Source: Bactericera cockerelli (taxonomy: Eukaryota; Arthropoda; Insecta; Hemiptera; Triozidae). From it: DNA of 64,000 nt. Shown one piece after another: positions 22,301 to 33,700 of the stretch; the first letter of the stretch is position 1; each line of letters opens with the position of its first letter. The position numbers were made by a program, and so were the translations under genes. The notes under the pieces were generated by a model. That model was not told the origin of the DNA. It did no database searches and saw nothing but the letters and a program-made list of their open reading frames with translations. Location: positions 27,249,755-27,313,754 of the forward strand of contig CM044958.1 of NCBI GenBank assembly GCA_024516035.1, given 5' to 3'.

Positions 22301-24685
22301 GTGTAGGATCCTAAAGGCTACTTAGTTCTATTCCCTATGATGATCTGGAAGCTTTAGAGGTGAGTCATTTCAGTGAAGAATCCTATAGGCTATAGGCTAC
22401 TTATTAGGCAATCCCAACGACAACAAAAATGTCCCTTTCCGTAACTAGGTAGGAATATCACACGTGAAGATTCTGGTTCAAAAACCATGCATGTTATTTT
22501 TTGAAATTTTTCACTGTAAAAAATGGTCCATTGTACGATACAAGTTTTCGAAAGAAAAAAAAATGTGATACATAATTACAATACTGGGAAACATTTTTAC
22601 GCTGAAAAATGGTTCTAGGAGACAGTAGGATTAAAAAAAATATTGGACAACCAGGCTGGAGACAACATATATGATTTCTTAGCTACCTTTAAAACCAACG
22701 GTTCAGATTACAAAACAAATTATATCAAGTTTTATTTACAATAAACTGTGTATATGTATATACATTACAAATATAAAGTAGAAATTATGAACAATACTAG
22801 ATCAAGGACGGTGCTAATACCTACGGCATTCTCTCTTCTATTGCTTATACAGATTATTTAAGCAACTTTTCATGTGTACAGACAGCACTACAAGATCCAA
22901 ACACAGCAGCCTTCATGATGGAGCCTATCCAGGGAGAAGCAGGTGTAGTGATCCCCCGCCCTGGCTACCTGCAGGCTGTCAGACGGCTGTGCAGCCGTCA
23001 CAACGTGTTGTGGATAGCAGACGAGGTGCAGACCGGGCTGTGTCGGACAGGGAGGCTGCTGGCTTGCGACTACGAGGCTGTGAGGCCGGATATTTTGATC
23101 CTGGGTAAAGCACTCTCTGGGGGCGTCTATCCCGTAAGTTAGATCTTCTTTATTTGTTCACAAACACGTATTTCTATAAAATAGCGTTACTTATTGTAGA
23201 TAGAAGGGTAGAAATTAAATTGTTAATTTTTGGAGATTCATAAATACCCGTACTTCGTAATACACCGGATAATTGTTCTCATTATCACCAAATTCCAAAT
23301 ATTGATTAACCTGGGATATCAAAAAATATTCGACCCAACTGGATTTTTTTTTTTTTTTTTTTAAGAAATAATTTTGGCTGAAGCAAATGAGATTAATGTT
23401 TATCTTGCTTTGTCACATCACATGCTAATCAGGTGCAAAGTCGTATTATATCACAAGGTTTTTCCCCTTGGAAATCCAGAGAAAACACTTGCTGCATTAC
23501 TCCTCTGAATTGCAATAACAATCTTTGCGCGAGACAACTGGAAATTGTACCTGTTATTCTTGGTTTCCCCGAAGCAAATAAATTCTAAATGCCAAAGACT
23601 CTTACTCTGATACTTGTGTTAGAGATGGACGAATATTGCCTGTCCCGGTAGCTCAGTGGTAAAGGCGGCACTCTGTGAACCAAGAGAATCCAGATGTCGT
23701 GGGTTCGAAACCCAGCCGGGACATGACAAGTTATCCTCCCATTTGGGATTTTCACCACATAATTATATGTCTTGGGCTTACTGCTGGAATAATGGGACTT
23801 TAATAGTCTTAATCGGGCAGTATAAATAAGGCGATATTATTATTATTCTTCCCCAGGTCTCCGGGGTGCTTGCCGATGACGCGATCATGCTTTGCATCAA
23901 ACCAGGGCAGCACGGGTCCACATTCGGCGGCAACCCCCTCGCCTGTAAGGTGGCCAGGGCGGCTCTAGACGTGCTCAGAGACGAGGGACTGGCGGCCAAT
24001 GCCACCTCCATGGGGGAGCTGCTGCGAGCAGGGCTGTCCAGCCAGCTTTCCAAGGATGTGGTGAAGGAAGTTAGAGGAAAGGGACTGCTCAATGCTATTG
24101 TTGTGTCAGAAGGTAAAACGGGTGTTGCATAATCATATTAATCATGTTTAACTTGAAGGGATTTCTTTTGCATTGTGTTCTCCAGCTCCTATATCAGCTG
24201 TTTTTCTATAATTGTAAAATCATGTAAGATATTAAAGACCCAAATCAAATAACACTCTTAAGTGAAAGGTAACCACCAGGCGAGGTAAATGCTCTAAGCA
24301 TTTTCTACCACCTAACCCTAAGAGTCTGATTATTATGTGGTCACAAACTCAAATTAATGAGGAAAAATTCGTGCACTGGGTGGGATTCGAACCAACGGAT
24401 CCCTCCGCTACCTGGATTACTAGACTAGCGCGTTAACCACTTGAATACCAGTGCACATGCCATTATTTGATCCTTATGAGCCAAAATCTCAAATACAGCT
24501 GATTACTTTCTCTATCTACAGAATTCAACGCCTGGACCATCTGCCTTAAGCTCAAAGAGAATGGACTTCTAGCAAAACCTACGCACGGGGACATCATTCG
24601 CCTCTCTCCTCCTCTAGTCATTACAGAATCACAGACTCTACAAGCTGTGGACATCATAAAGAAAACTTTTGCTCAAATCAAATAG
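19350..24685 (+). CDS. Oat: Ornithine aminotransferase, mitochondrial (seven exons)
   Basis: Class III PLP-dependent transaminase. It moves the delta-amino group of ornithine to 2-oxoglutarate, giving glutamate semialdehyde/P5C, in the mitochondrial matrix. Exons are 19350-19388, 20099-20234, 20785-21009, 21843-22071, 22882-23133, 23857-24112 and 24522-24685. The N-terminus ([20 protein letters not shown]) is basic, hydroxylated and free of acids, like a matrix-targeting peptide. [20 protein letters not shown] opens the mature enzyme. [25 protein letters not shown] (cofactor Asp), LGKALSGG (Schiff-base Lys) and [11 protein letters not shown] are all present, and the tail [16 protein letters not shown] ends near the usual length (about 431 residues after correcting exon 4). 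Every splice phase fits except the end of exon 4, where net +5 bases and stops break the frame beside a 5-copy tandem repeat. This is a damaged allele or an assembly error rather than a clear pseudogene. Confidence 0.95.
19836..19947 (+). repeat. 56-bp tandem duplication in Oat intron 1
   Basis: ACTGGCATAAATCT(T/A)ACTGAGATCCAAGATA occurs at 19836 and 19892, followed in each copy by TTCACAGGGAAAAA-like sequence. The two copies differ by a few bases. Confidence 0.8.
20099..20234 (+). CDS. Oat: Oat exon 2: leader end and mature N-terminus
   Basis: The acceptor is TTTTTCTATAG. It reads [20 protein letters not shown], then [20 protein letters not shown]. The [14 protein letters not shown] block matches the OAT family. 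It ends in phase 1. Confidence 0.93.
20785..21009 (+). CDS. Oat: Oat exon 3: N-terminal catalytic segment
   Basis: It reads [20 protein letters not shown], then [20 protein letters not shown] and [20 protein letters not shown], ending LPMNTG. This is close to family consensus. Confidence 0.95.
21447..21800 (+). mobile_element. MITE fragment (CAGGGTCCGCC end) in Oat intron 3
   Basis: CAGGGTCCGCCAAAAAAAAA, then CTCGAAATATCTAGAGAACG and GGGGGTCAACTTTGGATTC. It matches one arm of the element at 40461-41021; the opposite end is not clear. Confidence 0.6.
21843..22071 (+). CDS. Oat: Oat exon 4: cofactor-domain segment with broken 3' end
   Basis: It reads [20 protein letters not shown], then [20 protein letters not shown] and [14 protein letters not shown]. 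The family would continue with a PGF(D/E)IIPY(D/N)DL-type block. Here an extra C after GGT brings a TGA into frame, a TAG follows, and the net change is +5 bases before the donor TTAGAG/GTGAGT. Intact versions of the lost codons ([10 protein letters not shown]) occur in the downstream repeat copies. Confidence 0.85.
22041..22402 (+). repeat. Oat: Five 72-bp tandem copies spanning the Oat exon 4 splice donor
   Basis: The word TCTGGAAGCTTTAGAG starts at 22056, 22128, 22200, 22272 and 22344, exactly 72 bp apart. Each copy holds about 30 exon bases and about 42 intron bases. Copies 2, 4 and 5 read ATTCCCTATGATGATCTGGA with donor GAG/GTGAGT. Copy 3 has a mutated donor (GAG/ATGAGT). Copy 1, joined to the exon, is corrupted at the position of TATGATGA. 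Confidence 0.95.
22882..23133 (+). CDS. Oat: Oat exon 5: PLP-binding core
   Basis: It reads [20 protein letters not shown], then [40 protein letters not shown] and [14 protein letters not shown]. It holds the cofactor Asp (IADE) and the catalytic Lys (LGKALSGG). It is phase 0 at both ends. Confidence 0.96.
23638..23850 (+). mobile_element. tRNA-SINE family A copy in Oat intron 5
   Basis: TGTCCCGGTAGCTCAGTGGT (A box), GGGTTCGAAACCC (B box) and a 7-bp acceptor-stem-like pairing GTCCCGG/CCGGGAC. The body ATGACAAGTTATCCTCCCAT and tail GGGACTTTAATAGTCTTAAT end in ATTATTATTATT. It sits against the Oat exon 6 acceptor. Confidence 0.85.
23857..24112 (+). CDS. Oat: Oat exon 6: substrate-binding and C-terminal domain
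   Basis: It reads [20 protein letters not shown], then [20 protein letters not shown] and [18 protein letters not shown]. Its acceptor (ATTATTCTTCCCCAG) is supplied largely by the tail of an upstream SINE. Confidence 0.95.
24245..24461 (-). mobile_element. tRNA-SINE family F copy in Oat intron 6
   Basis: On - the head TGCACTGGTATTCAAGTGGT and B box GGTTCGAATCCCACCCAGTG are followed by the body, hairpin AATGC-TTAGA-GCATT and CTCGCCTGGTGGTTACC. It ends 60 bp before Oat exon 7. Confidence 0.8.
24522..24685 (+). CDS. Oat: Oat exon 7: C-terminus
   Basis: It reads [20 protein letters not shown], then [20 protein letters not shown] and ends FAQIK with TAG, aligned with the family C-terminus. Confidence 0.95.
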
Positions 24686-26690
24686 ATCCTAGCTTAAAAA
24701 GCGATTCCCAAACGGGTCATATGAAATACCAAGTTTCGTTTTTCTTTTTAAACCTAAACCCAATAATAATTACCTATAAGGTACTCTCATCCGCAGGAAA
24801 TCTGATTAAAAGTATACAGAACTTTCAAATGAGAAAGTTCTATGAAAAAAACACGAAATATGGTCAAGGTCGGGTGAAAAACATACTACACCTGTGTGCT
24901 ACTCTTACAGTTCTTGAGATTAAGACACACTCACACCTAGGTATAAAAAAAGGCAGGTAAATTAATACTTCATAATAATTCAGTGGACAACACGCTGTTA
25001 TATATTTATTGTTAGCATCATCATTAGTTTATTTACACAAGGAACTTTGAGAATAAAATACTGTTGAGACAATAATAGAAGAATATTATATATTCTACTA
25101 AATCTATCTTAAGATTAAAAAAGTTTAAGTACCTATCAACAATATAAAAGGGATTTTATGGAGAAATTTTCTGTGTAATTCAAACAGTAATTTTATAATC
25201 AACCTTATTTATACTGTCTGTGTCGGCTGGAACTAGAAAGTCCAACTTTGTCTTTAATCTATCTATAAATTAAAACAATAATGTTAGCTTTTAGCTCATC
25301 TTTTTTCAGACCATTTAAAATACAAACACTCGATAGTAATAATTTATAATTATGTACAACAACCTTATTTTTTCTTATATCATATTAGACGATAAAAATA
25401 ATAATAGATACTAGACTAATTAAGTACGTTCATTTTTCAGTTATTGTAGGAAAATCAATTCCATCAAAGAAAAATTCATTTTGATAGGTACTTCAGTTGT
25501 GAAAATATAGGCATTTCAAAATGGTTCATGATAAATTGCGGACTCTGTATAAGGCTGAGTCATAGAGCAAGAACATATTCACAAGTGTGGGGTTTATCAG
25601 TAACTTTTATAAAAGAGAATGAACAATAAGTTGAAGAGAGTAACTTGAAGACTTATTTTTGAAGCTAAAGTTGGAAATGTATAATTTAATTTTCACTTAT
25701 TACAGAATGAAATTCTTGGTACTCACAAGTACTTGTGATAACATAATGAGAACACAGCAATAAGGTTAAGTTTAAAAAAACGTCATTACTGCTAGCATTA
25801 ATATCTAGTTCTAGATATCTACAACAAAATTTATTTACGAATATAATACAAAATTATCACTCATATTAACAAAAAAATAGATAAAGCAGGTCCAAAACGC
25901 ACTTAGTGCTTTTCTAAGGTATATATCATAATAAAATCATTATATTTTTGCAACTGTTACCTGTTTCCTGAGTTAAGCACTCTACAATCAATTTTTTCCC
26001 AATTTTCAATGTGATGAGTGATGACTAAACTCAGCTCATAAAAACCTTTCATGGCGTGTCCCAAAATTTGTGACGGGTATTCATTACAAAATAATGACCC
26101 TTTTCAAGGCTCTTGAGAACCACAGATATGATTATTTCCAATGCGATCATTGAATTTAGCTCATATAGACATTGAATTTAATGCGCCTCTAGGTGTTATC
26201 ACATTATAATTTCGGGCCTGTATAATCCACTTTAGACCACCAATTTTTTTTTTGTCTTTCAATTTGATTTAAATCTAAAATAAATCTTGCTTTCTCATTT
26301 AAATATATTATATGTATGTTTATACACTATAAAACTATACAATACATATGTATATCCCTTTTAAGTTAGAAAATGTAACGTCCCCTTCAAAAAAGCCCTC
26401 AAGGGCCGACGATTCATAATATTTTTAGCACCGTTTCTCGAAAGTTCTAAAATTTTAGATGTCTTGCTTTTTGTTGTTGGAAAAACACCAGTTCACTACA
26501 TACAGAGTTACTTTGTACAATGTACATAGTACATACATAACATTATGATTATTTGTCAACTCCAGGGAAGATTTTTTTATTTATGGTATTGTTAGTTGTG
26601 ATTCTATTCATTCAAAAAAATAATGGTACATTACAATTTATTACAATAAAACTGATTTGTCAACAGAGAGCATTCTATGCTGTTTATGCC
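24686..26690. other. Convergent intergenic region between Oat and alpha-mannosidase II
   Basis: AT-rich, with the 3' untranslated ends of both genes presumably here. No additional gene or clear element is visible. Confidence 0.4.
25052..25057 (+). terminator. Oat: Candidate polyadenylation hexamer for Oat
   Basis: AATAAA about 370 bp after the stop is the first canonical hexamer in sense orientation that I noticed. No transcript evidence is available. Confidence 0.3.
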
Positions 26691-26941
26691 TAGAGAGAAA
26701 ATACTCTACCAGTTATAGACACAATACTTCCTCGTGAATAGTTTATATCGTATCTACTTTCACTTTGCTTTTTCTCAAACCTACTTGGTGTTGGCATTGT
26801 TTAACTTCATGGTTGAGGTTGAATAACGGGAATTTTACACTCCATTCGATGGAAATTGTACCAGCTACGCACATTACACTCACCCAGCCTGGGTAGGGTG
26901 AGTGTACGATTACACCACATCGTATACAGTTGGCGCTAAAA

Positions 26942-27065
26942 ACCGACCTCAGAAGCTTGATCGATAACCGGTGGTTCAAGTCCAGGGTACAGCAAAGAAT
27001 TAGTAAAGCGAGATTGAGTAGTTGTGACATCACGAAAGTGATTAACACAAAGCATTTGTGTTAAT
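26942..27065 (+). mobile_element. tRNA-SINE family B copy with deleted middle
   Basis: GACCTCAGAAGCTTGATCGA joins straight to CCGGTGGTTCAAGTCC, so the anticodon-arm region seen in other B copies is missing. The tail GCGAGATTGAGTAGTTGTGA is typical. Confidence 0.7.
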
Positions 27066-27616
27066 CAGATTAGTCAAGCATTGAAATTGTGTTCACTAAT
27101 AAAAAAAAATAAAAACCATAACTAATTTTGAAACTTCATCATTTTTCTATTTCGATTTGTCTTGTCTGACCGGGCTAATAATTCACTTCACAGCCACATA
27201 AATTTGATAAGTACAACCATTAATGTACAGCCCTGACCAAGTAATGTACGTTACTCAAACTTGTCTTGCAAAAGTTTACCTCGCGTGGGTCTCAAACCAA
27301 GCAAATCCCCTACTTTAATAATCAAGATACTGTGTTGGGTCAAGTTATTTCTATCCAAGATCATGGAGGTTCTCAATAATCCATCAAATAATGACCATAA
27401 ATATCTACTTACCTAGATCATGGAGACTGTGCAGAGTTTACAACTGTGACGATCACTTTGAAACCCATTCCACCAATACCTCAGTAGCTGAGTTATAGCA
27501 GTACATTTCGTAGATGTCACAATATGACACAGTATCATGTCAGAGGGTTCTTATCTTAAAATCACAGCAAACACTGTTTGGTTTCTAGACTATTCCTGGG
27601 AGAGATGGGCCGGAGA

Positions 27617-27781
27617 CTATCGTCTGTTGGCTGAGCTCTGCAGATAGAAAGCCGCTAGGTCCATGGAACAGACTGCTACTGATTTGCTCAGCGGTGTAGA
27701 CTTGTCTATGTCAAGGAAGGTAAGGGATGATCTGTACAGGTTGTCATCTCCTTGCAGAGGTACAATAAGACTCATGGGAAT
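27617..27781 (-). CDS. alpha-Man-IIa: Mannosidase coding exon 20: C-terminus
   Basis: It reads [20 protein letters not shown], then [20 protein letters not shown] and [14 protein letters not shown] with TAG. The CSM(D/E)..A(A)Y block aligns with the C-terminal CPMET.AY of insect Golgi mannosidase II. A 5.1-kb intron separates it from exon 19. Confidence 0.85.
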   Translation of the reverse strand: MPMSLIVPLQGDDNLYRSSLTFLDIDKSTPLSKSVAVCSMDLAAFYLQSSANRR

Positions 27782-30700
27782 CTGAAACAAAGTGTTAAAA
27801 ATTCACATGTACTAAACATGAATGAATTTACATACATACGTGAGATGTGTGGAATAAACACATGTTAGATTTATTATTGTGATAACTATAGTAAGAAATT
27901 AAAATCTCATTTTCTTCTTCCGTAGATAGCCACTGACCGAAAAAAATTTAAGAACATAAATAAAAGAGAGTAAATTGTAAAGATGTTAATTGACACAAGA
28001 CAACAATATATTAATTACATCCCCCAAAAAACACTTCGTGTAAAAATAGTCGTCAAGTGTTAGAATGATTAAAAAGAACTGATATCAAAAACGTCAATTT
28101 TCTATGTTTGAAGGAAAATTTTTTTTCACGTAATAAGTCTCTTGATAATTCAACCAAAATAATAGCCTCACAACAACAATACACTTTTGAGCAAACTTCG
28201 ATTTGGTATTTTGAGAATTTAACCAAAAAATAGCCACACAACAAAACAATGCTCTTGTAAGAACAATCTGCATAATTACATAACCACGTCCTTGACTACT
28301 GCACACTGTTTTGTTAGCAACGTACTTCACATAAATTTCAGAACAAAACAGTGTGCAGTCAAGGACGTGGTTCTGTAATTATGCAAGATTGTTCTTACAA
28401 GAGCATTGTTTTGTTGTGTGGCTATTTTTTGGTTAAATTCTCAAAATACCAAATCGAAGTTTGCTCAAAAGTGTATTGTTGTTGTGAGGCTATTATTTTG
28501 GTTGAATTATCAAGAGACTTATTACGTGAAAAAAAATTTTCCTTCAAACATAGAAAATTGACGTTTTTGATATCAGTTCTTTTTAATCATTCTAACACTT
28601 GACGACTATTTTTACACGAAGTGTTTTTTGGGGATATCACTACTTTTTGATTTAATTGATTTTCATATGATAGATTAAATAAAAACTGGTCAACAATCAA
28701 CAGATAAAAGAAAAAGAACTTTTAATTAGAGGATGTATATCTTTTAATTCAAAGAGAAAAAAAAAATGATAGAAAAAAAGATACTGAAAAAATATTTCAC
28801 GGTACTTTCTAGAGAGAGGAGAAATCTTGAGATAACAGGTGTATTCCTTTTTGAGTGGCACTAGATAGCGCTCAGCAATTTTGTTGATCTTTTCAAATTT
28901 TGAAACCCACTGCTAGATTCATTAACAGAAAATTACCCCGTTTCAGTATTGTTGGCAATAATTAGAGATGGGTGATACCGAGTATTTCATAGAACCGGTA
29001 CTTCAGTAATCGATTACATAAAAATACTGAGTATTTACCGAGGTTCTTTTGTACTTGGTTTTTGAGATTCTGCGAGCGGATGTAAATGGAATAGTGGATT
29101 CGAGTAATCACTCAAGAACCAAGTACAAAAGCACCGTACACTAACTAAATCTCACAATTTTGCATTCAGAATGTTTACAGGAGACGAATCTCGATTCACA
29201 AAATTTGTTGGGTGTTTTAGTTTCAAGTGTTTCAATAGATTAGAAGTTCCACCTCCTATTTTATAACCTGAATTAAATAATGTACATTTCCCTAAACCGT
29301 CCAATTGTTTGACAAAGAAGTTTCAAATAGAAGACTTGTTTCTACGAGACAAAAAGAAAAATATTAGGACACCGACAGCCTGAATATTATTCATAGATAA
29401 TATCGGAATGATGAAGTACCTCTCTCTGCTGTACCCAGTTCTAGAGATGGGTATTTGGGTATTATTGTAATACCGATTATTTCATAGAACCGGTACCCAG
29501 TATGGTACCCGGCCCCGGCGTGTAATACCAAGTATTTAATAAAAACAGTACCCGCCTACTACTTACGATACGTCGGTTTCGGTCCCAGTGTGTAATACCG
29601 AGTATTTCATAAAATCGGTACCCAGTACGGTATGCGGATCCAGTGTGTTATACCGTCACCAGTGTTGTACCCGGTACGGGTACAGGTACCTAGCAAAATT
29701 TTGTACCCGGTATGGGTACGGGTACCTAATTTTATTATGTTCCCGGTGCGGGTACTTTTGTAAATGTACCCGGTATTTTTTTTGGGTACTTTTCGGGTAC
29801 GTTATCCTTATCTATAGTAAGTATAGTAATAAGATTTGTCTAAATTATTTTAACTGTGGAGGACAAAGTCTTGTCATTAGAATACCTCCTAACAACCAAA
29901 CTAAATAAAATACCAAATTGATGGTTATCCTTTAATGAGGTCTTGAACTCGAAGTTCCAGGTTAAAAGTCTAGTAAGCTAGATTTTATTTTTATTTAAAA
30001 TTACTATTAATGTAATATTATTATTATCATCATCATCATAACAATCAAGAAATAAAAAGATACATTTTTTAAAAATAAGGCTTGTATCTTTTTAATTTAA
30101 GTATGAATTTGTGAACAAAAATAACTAGAATGTAGAAAAAATAGTATTCTATCATATAAAACAAATTTGAAGGAAATCGGTTAAGCGGTTTTGAAGATAC
30201 AAGTGATTTAGTCGAAAAAATCAAAATTGCCAGGTGTATGCAATGTGAAACAATCACGAGGAAGTTATGTGTCCATAATTAGCAGTGTTTTTTTATTTAT
30301 ATTTATAATGTAGGTACATATTTGTAAATTTTGAATGAGATCTATGTAATTTACGATTCATAATACAAAAGCATTGATCAAAATAAATGCTTTATTTAGA
30401 CTGTCAGTTGTCAGTGGCCAGCCTCCGTGGCGTAATGGTTGAAACTACTGCCCGTAGTTCAGACATTTCGAGTTCGATTCCCAGTTGTTCCAGACTTTTC
30501 TAATATTTTCTTCCTCTCTAAACACGTGAGTCTGGAATCTACCCAGGCTGGGCGAGTTTAATGTAGGTAGCTAGAACGATTCCCAGCGAATAGAGGGTAA
30601 AACCCCCCGTCCTGACTAGTTCAAATCAGGACGTTAAAACCAAATAAAATCAACTGGTCACAATCGTTTTAAAATGAGGTTCGTGTGATAATTGGTGCTT

Positions 30701-33700
30701 CTTTTGTGGAACCAGTAATAATGAAGAAAAAAACATACCTATTTAATCTTAAAATCCATTAACAATAATTCATTAATAATCAACTAGTGTTTTAACCTTG
30801 AATTGAAAAATTAGTTATGAACTCGTTAAATAACGGACAACTTTGTTTAGTGGTTTTGTTTACAATAAAATTTTAATTATAATATGTACCTAAGTACATG
30901 GTATGTAGATGGAAATTCGATCTTGGTAAAATAAAGGGGGAAATGAAAGTGCCGAGTATTATTGTATGTGCCGAAATTGCCTCTTACTATGGCTCTAAGA
31001 AATGCTGACCCATATACATATTTGGCTAACTTCGAGTTACTAAACATGGTGTCAATTCAGCATAATCAGTTGGTAGGTATAAACAGAAGAAGTGAGACAT
31101 TATACTGGATAATACATTTAATAATTATAAATTAATAAGCAAGCATATATCCATTAAATATACCCTGAAAATTTCAGCTCGATTGGACAAAAAATGCAAC
31201 TTATATCATGTTACAATGTTACAATTGTTACATACATAGGTAGATGGATAATTAGATTGTGACAAATCAATGTTGATCGAGTTAAACCATACTCACTTCG
31301 TTCGAAATAAAACGGTCATAGGAGGTTGACTCAAACTACCAACTACTGCTTTTTTCTCACGAGAAAACCGGACATCCAAAGTACAGAGTAAAAAAAAATT
31401 ATACCTAGCCGGTATTCGAACCCAGGTCACCTTGCAAACTTTGTGTTTTACCTACACCAGTCGACGACCACAGAGACTGCTCAATACATAATATTTTATT
31501 ATAATTTATTATTGTTTTGATCTATTTTAATCAATATTTTTCCCTTTACTGGCCAATACTTTATACACTTCTCATAATATAGACCTAGTTTACCTCTTGA
31601 TGTAGAAATCTCTGAATGAAGTTATAAAACGTTATTATTCTCCAATTGATAACTCAGTCTGCTGGCAGCTTGGGTGAAGCAAAGATGATTGGATCCTACC
31701 CATATTTTAAGTTCTATGTGAGGCGAAGATTTTTTGTTACTCTCATAAATCTTATTTCAGTTTTTTATTTTTATGTCTCACACTGTCGCTGATTTTCCTA
31801 ACATTTTATTTACATCGTAGTATATTTCTGCGTAATTAGACCTTTAGAAAGAACCTTCATTCATCAACTTGGGATAAATAGGCGTGGCTCCAGGGTTCAT
31901 TTTAGATATTCCTTTAGATGGCTTTGAATACTTTTCTACTTGTTTCAACCATCTGAAATTAAGTGATCTCATTCCTTTTGACTAGACCTTTCTAAAAACA
32001 CCAGAAATACATCTCTAGGATAACAATAGACGGCTCTGGGCTCCATAAAAAGTATTCCTTTCAAAGGCTATAACTCAAGTTTGGTCCAGTGAAATACTTT
32101 GGTTATATTTTTATATTTTTTCCTATGATAAGGCCTTTCGAAGAATACCACAATCGCAGCTCCAAGATAACCAGGGGCGGCTCTTTGCAACTTTCCCGTT
32201 TTATTTTAGAAGGCTATATCTCCTATCCTATAAAAAATAAATACATGAAACTATAAAAGGTATGCAGAGATAAAAATTCCCTTTTCAAAAACGTATCTCA
32301 CGTCTTTCCACGATAAGCACACGTTGCTGTACCCTTGACAGAAAATTGGTCTGAAAAAAAAAAAAAAAAACCCGTATGAATAATTTCATGAAATTCAAGA
32401 TTTTCGGCGTGGCCAGTAAACGACTTTAACTGTACGTAGGAACCTCGCGCTTTCGTGAAGCACAATCTATTTTCACGTCTCATTACGAATTTGAAATAAA
32501 AATTGATAAAAGTTAGCGTTAAGTGGGCGAAAACAATAAAACAAAATACATATAAACTCTGTTTCGTGTTAATATAGGCCGGGTGGCTGGCGCTACTTGA
32601 CGAGCGCTCGCCTCCCGGCGAGCTTGATAGTTACATTTTTTAGTAATTTGCATGAATTTAGCTGGTTTCGTTCATTTAATAAAATATTCATTACATCTCA
32701 CAAACATAATATCAATGAAAATGAACTGTGAAGATTAACTCGTAGACGACCGGGTGTACCACCGGTGGTACCTGGTACACGCACGTTCGTACGGAATGGA
32801 CCGGTGGTACACCCGGTCGGATAGCCGTATTATCCCCGGTCCCACAAGAGAATTCACGAAAAACCATGCCGGTCGTCTAAGTGTTAATATAGTAAATCAA
32901 TTACCTCGTCGCCACTGAAGCTCCTATGCCGAGGTACAGAATAACAGGAGTCGAACCTCAGCCTCCGAAGTACTATCCCCGCTGCGTGCTGTTCTCCCTG
33001 CATGTGGAGAGTAGACAGAGACACCACGTGGACGTCTAGTCCTGGACCTGAGGATGATGTTTTATCAAGTACATGGATTCTCATTAGTAAACCAACACAT
33101 GGGTGTAGCCTCTTCGCCCCAACACCAATTTTTGTTTTGTAGTACAAAGTGACCGGTGGCCTCGCCCGAGGACAAACATTTTATGCTACTTGGTAGTATA
33201 AATTTTTAGCTTGGGCACTTATAGGACTATAAAATAAATGTCCTCTTACGAGGACATTGGGCGCGAAGAGGGTAATGCTTCTAATAACTTAAAAATTAAG
33301 TAGTCACCGTTTTATTTATTTATTTACACTTTACTTTTATACAATACATACAACAATAAATTATTAACAAAGATACATTTTTTAACAATAGGTATTTACA
33401 AAATAAGATATAGAAAAAAAAAAAAAAAATTAAATGTACAATGTATTGTAATCCGGGGCGAAGTTAATGCCTTAGGCATTCTCTGCCACTTAACCCCGGT
33501 GCCACCGTGGCCGAGTGAGTTAGCGCGCTAGGCATAGCACGCACGGTGATCTGGGTTCGATACCCAGCGGGGCAGGTCTTTTTCTGCTTTGTACTTGGGT
33601 GTTCGGGGTCCACTCATATCTCGTGAGGAAAAATGAGTAGCTGCTTTAATGTTAGCAGCGACCAGTGGGGGAATAAAAGGCAAAAATAAGATATTGGGAT

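Noticed and set aside
23638..23725. tRNA gene candidates with A and B boxes (also 33499, 35464, 48335)
   Set aside because: B and A boxes are present but cloverleaf arms are imperfect and each is followed by a repeated body and tail; these are tRNA-derived SINEs.
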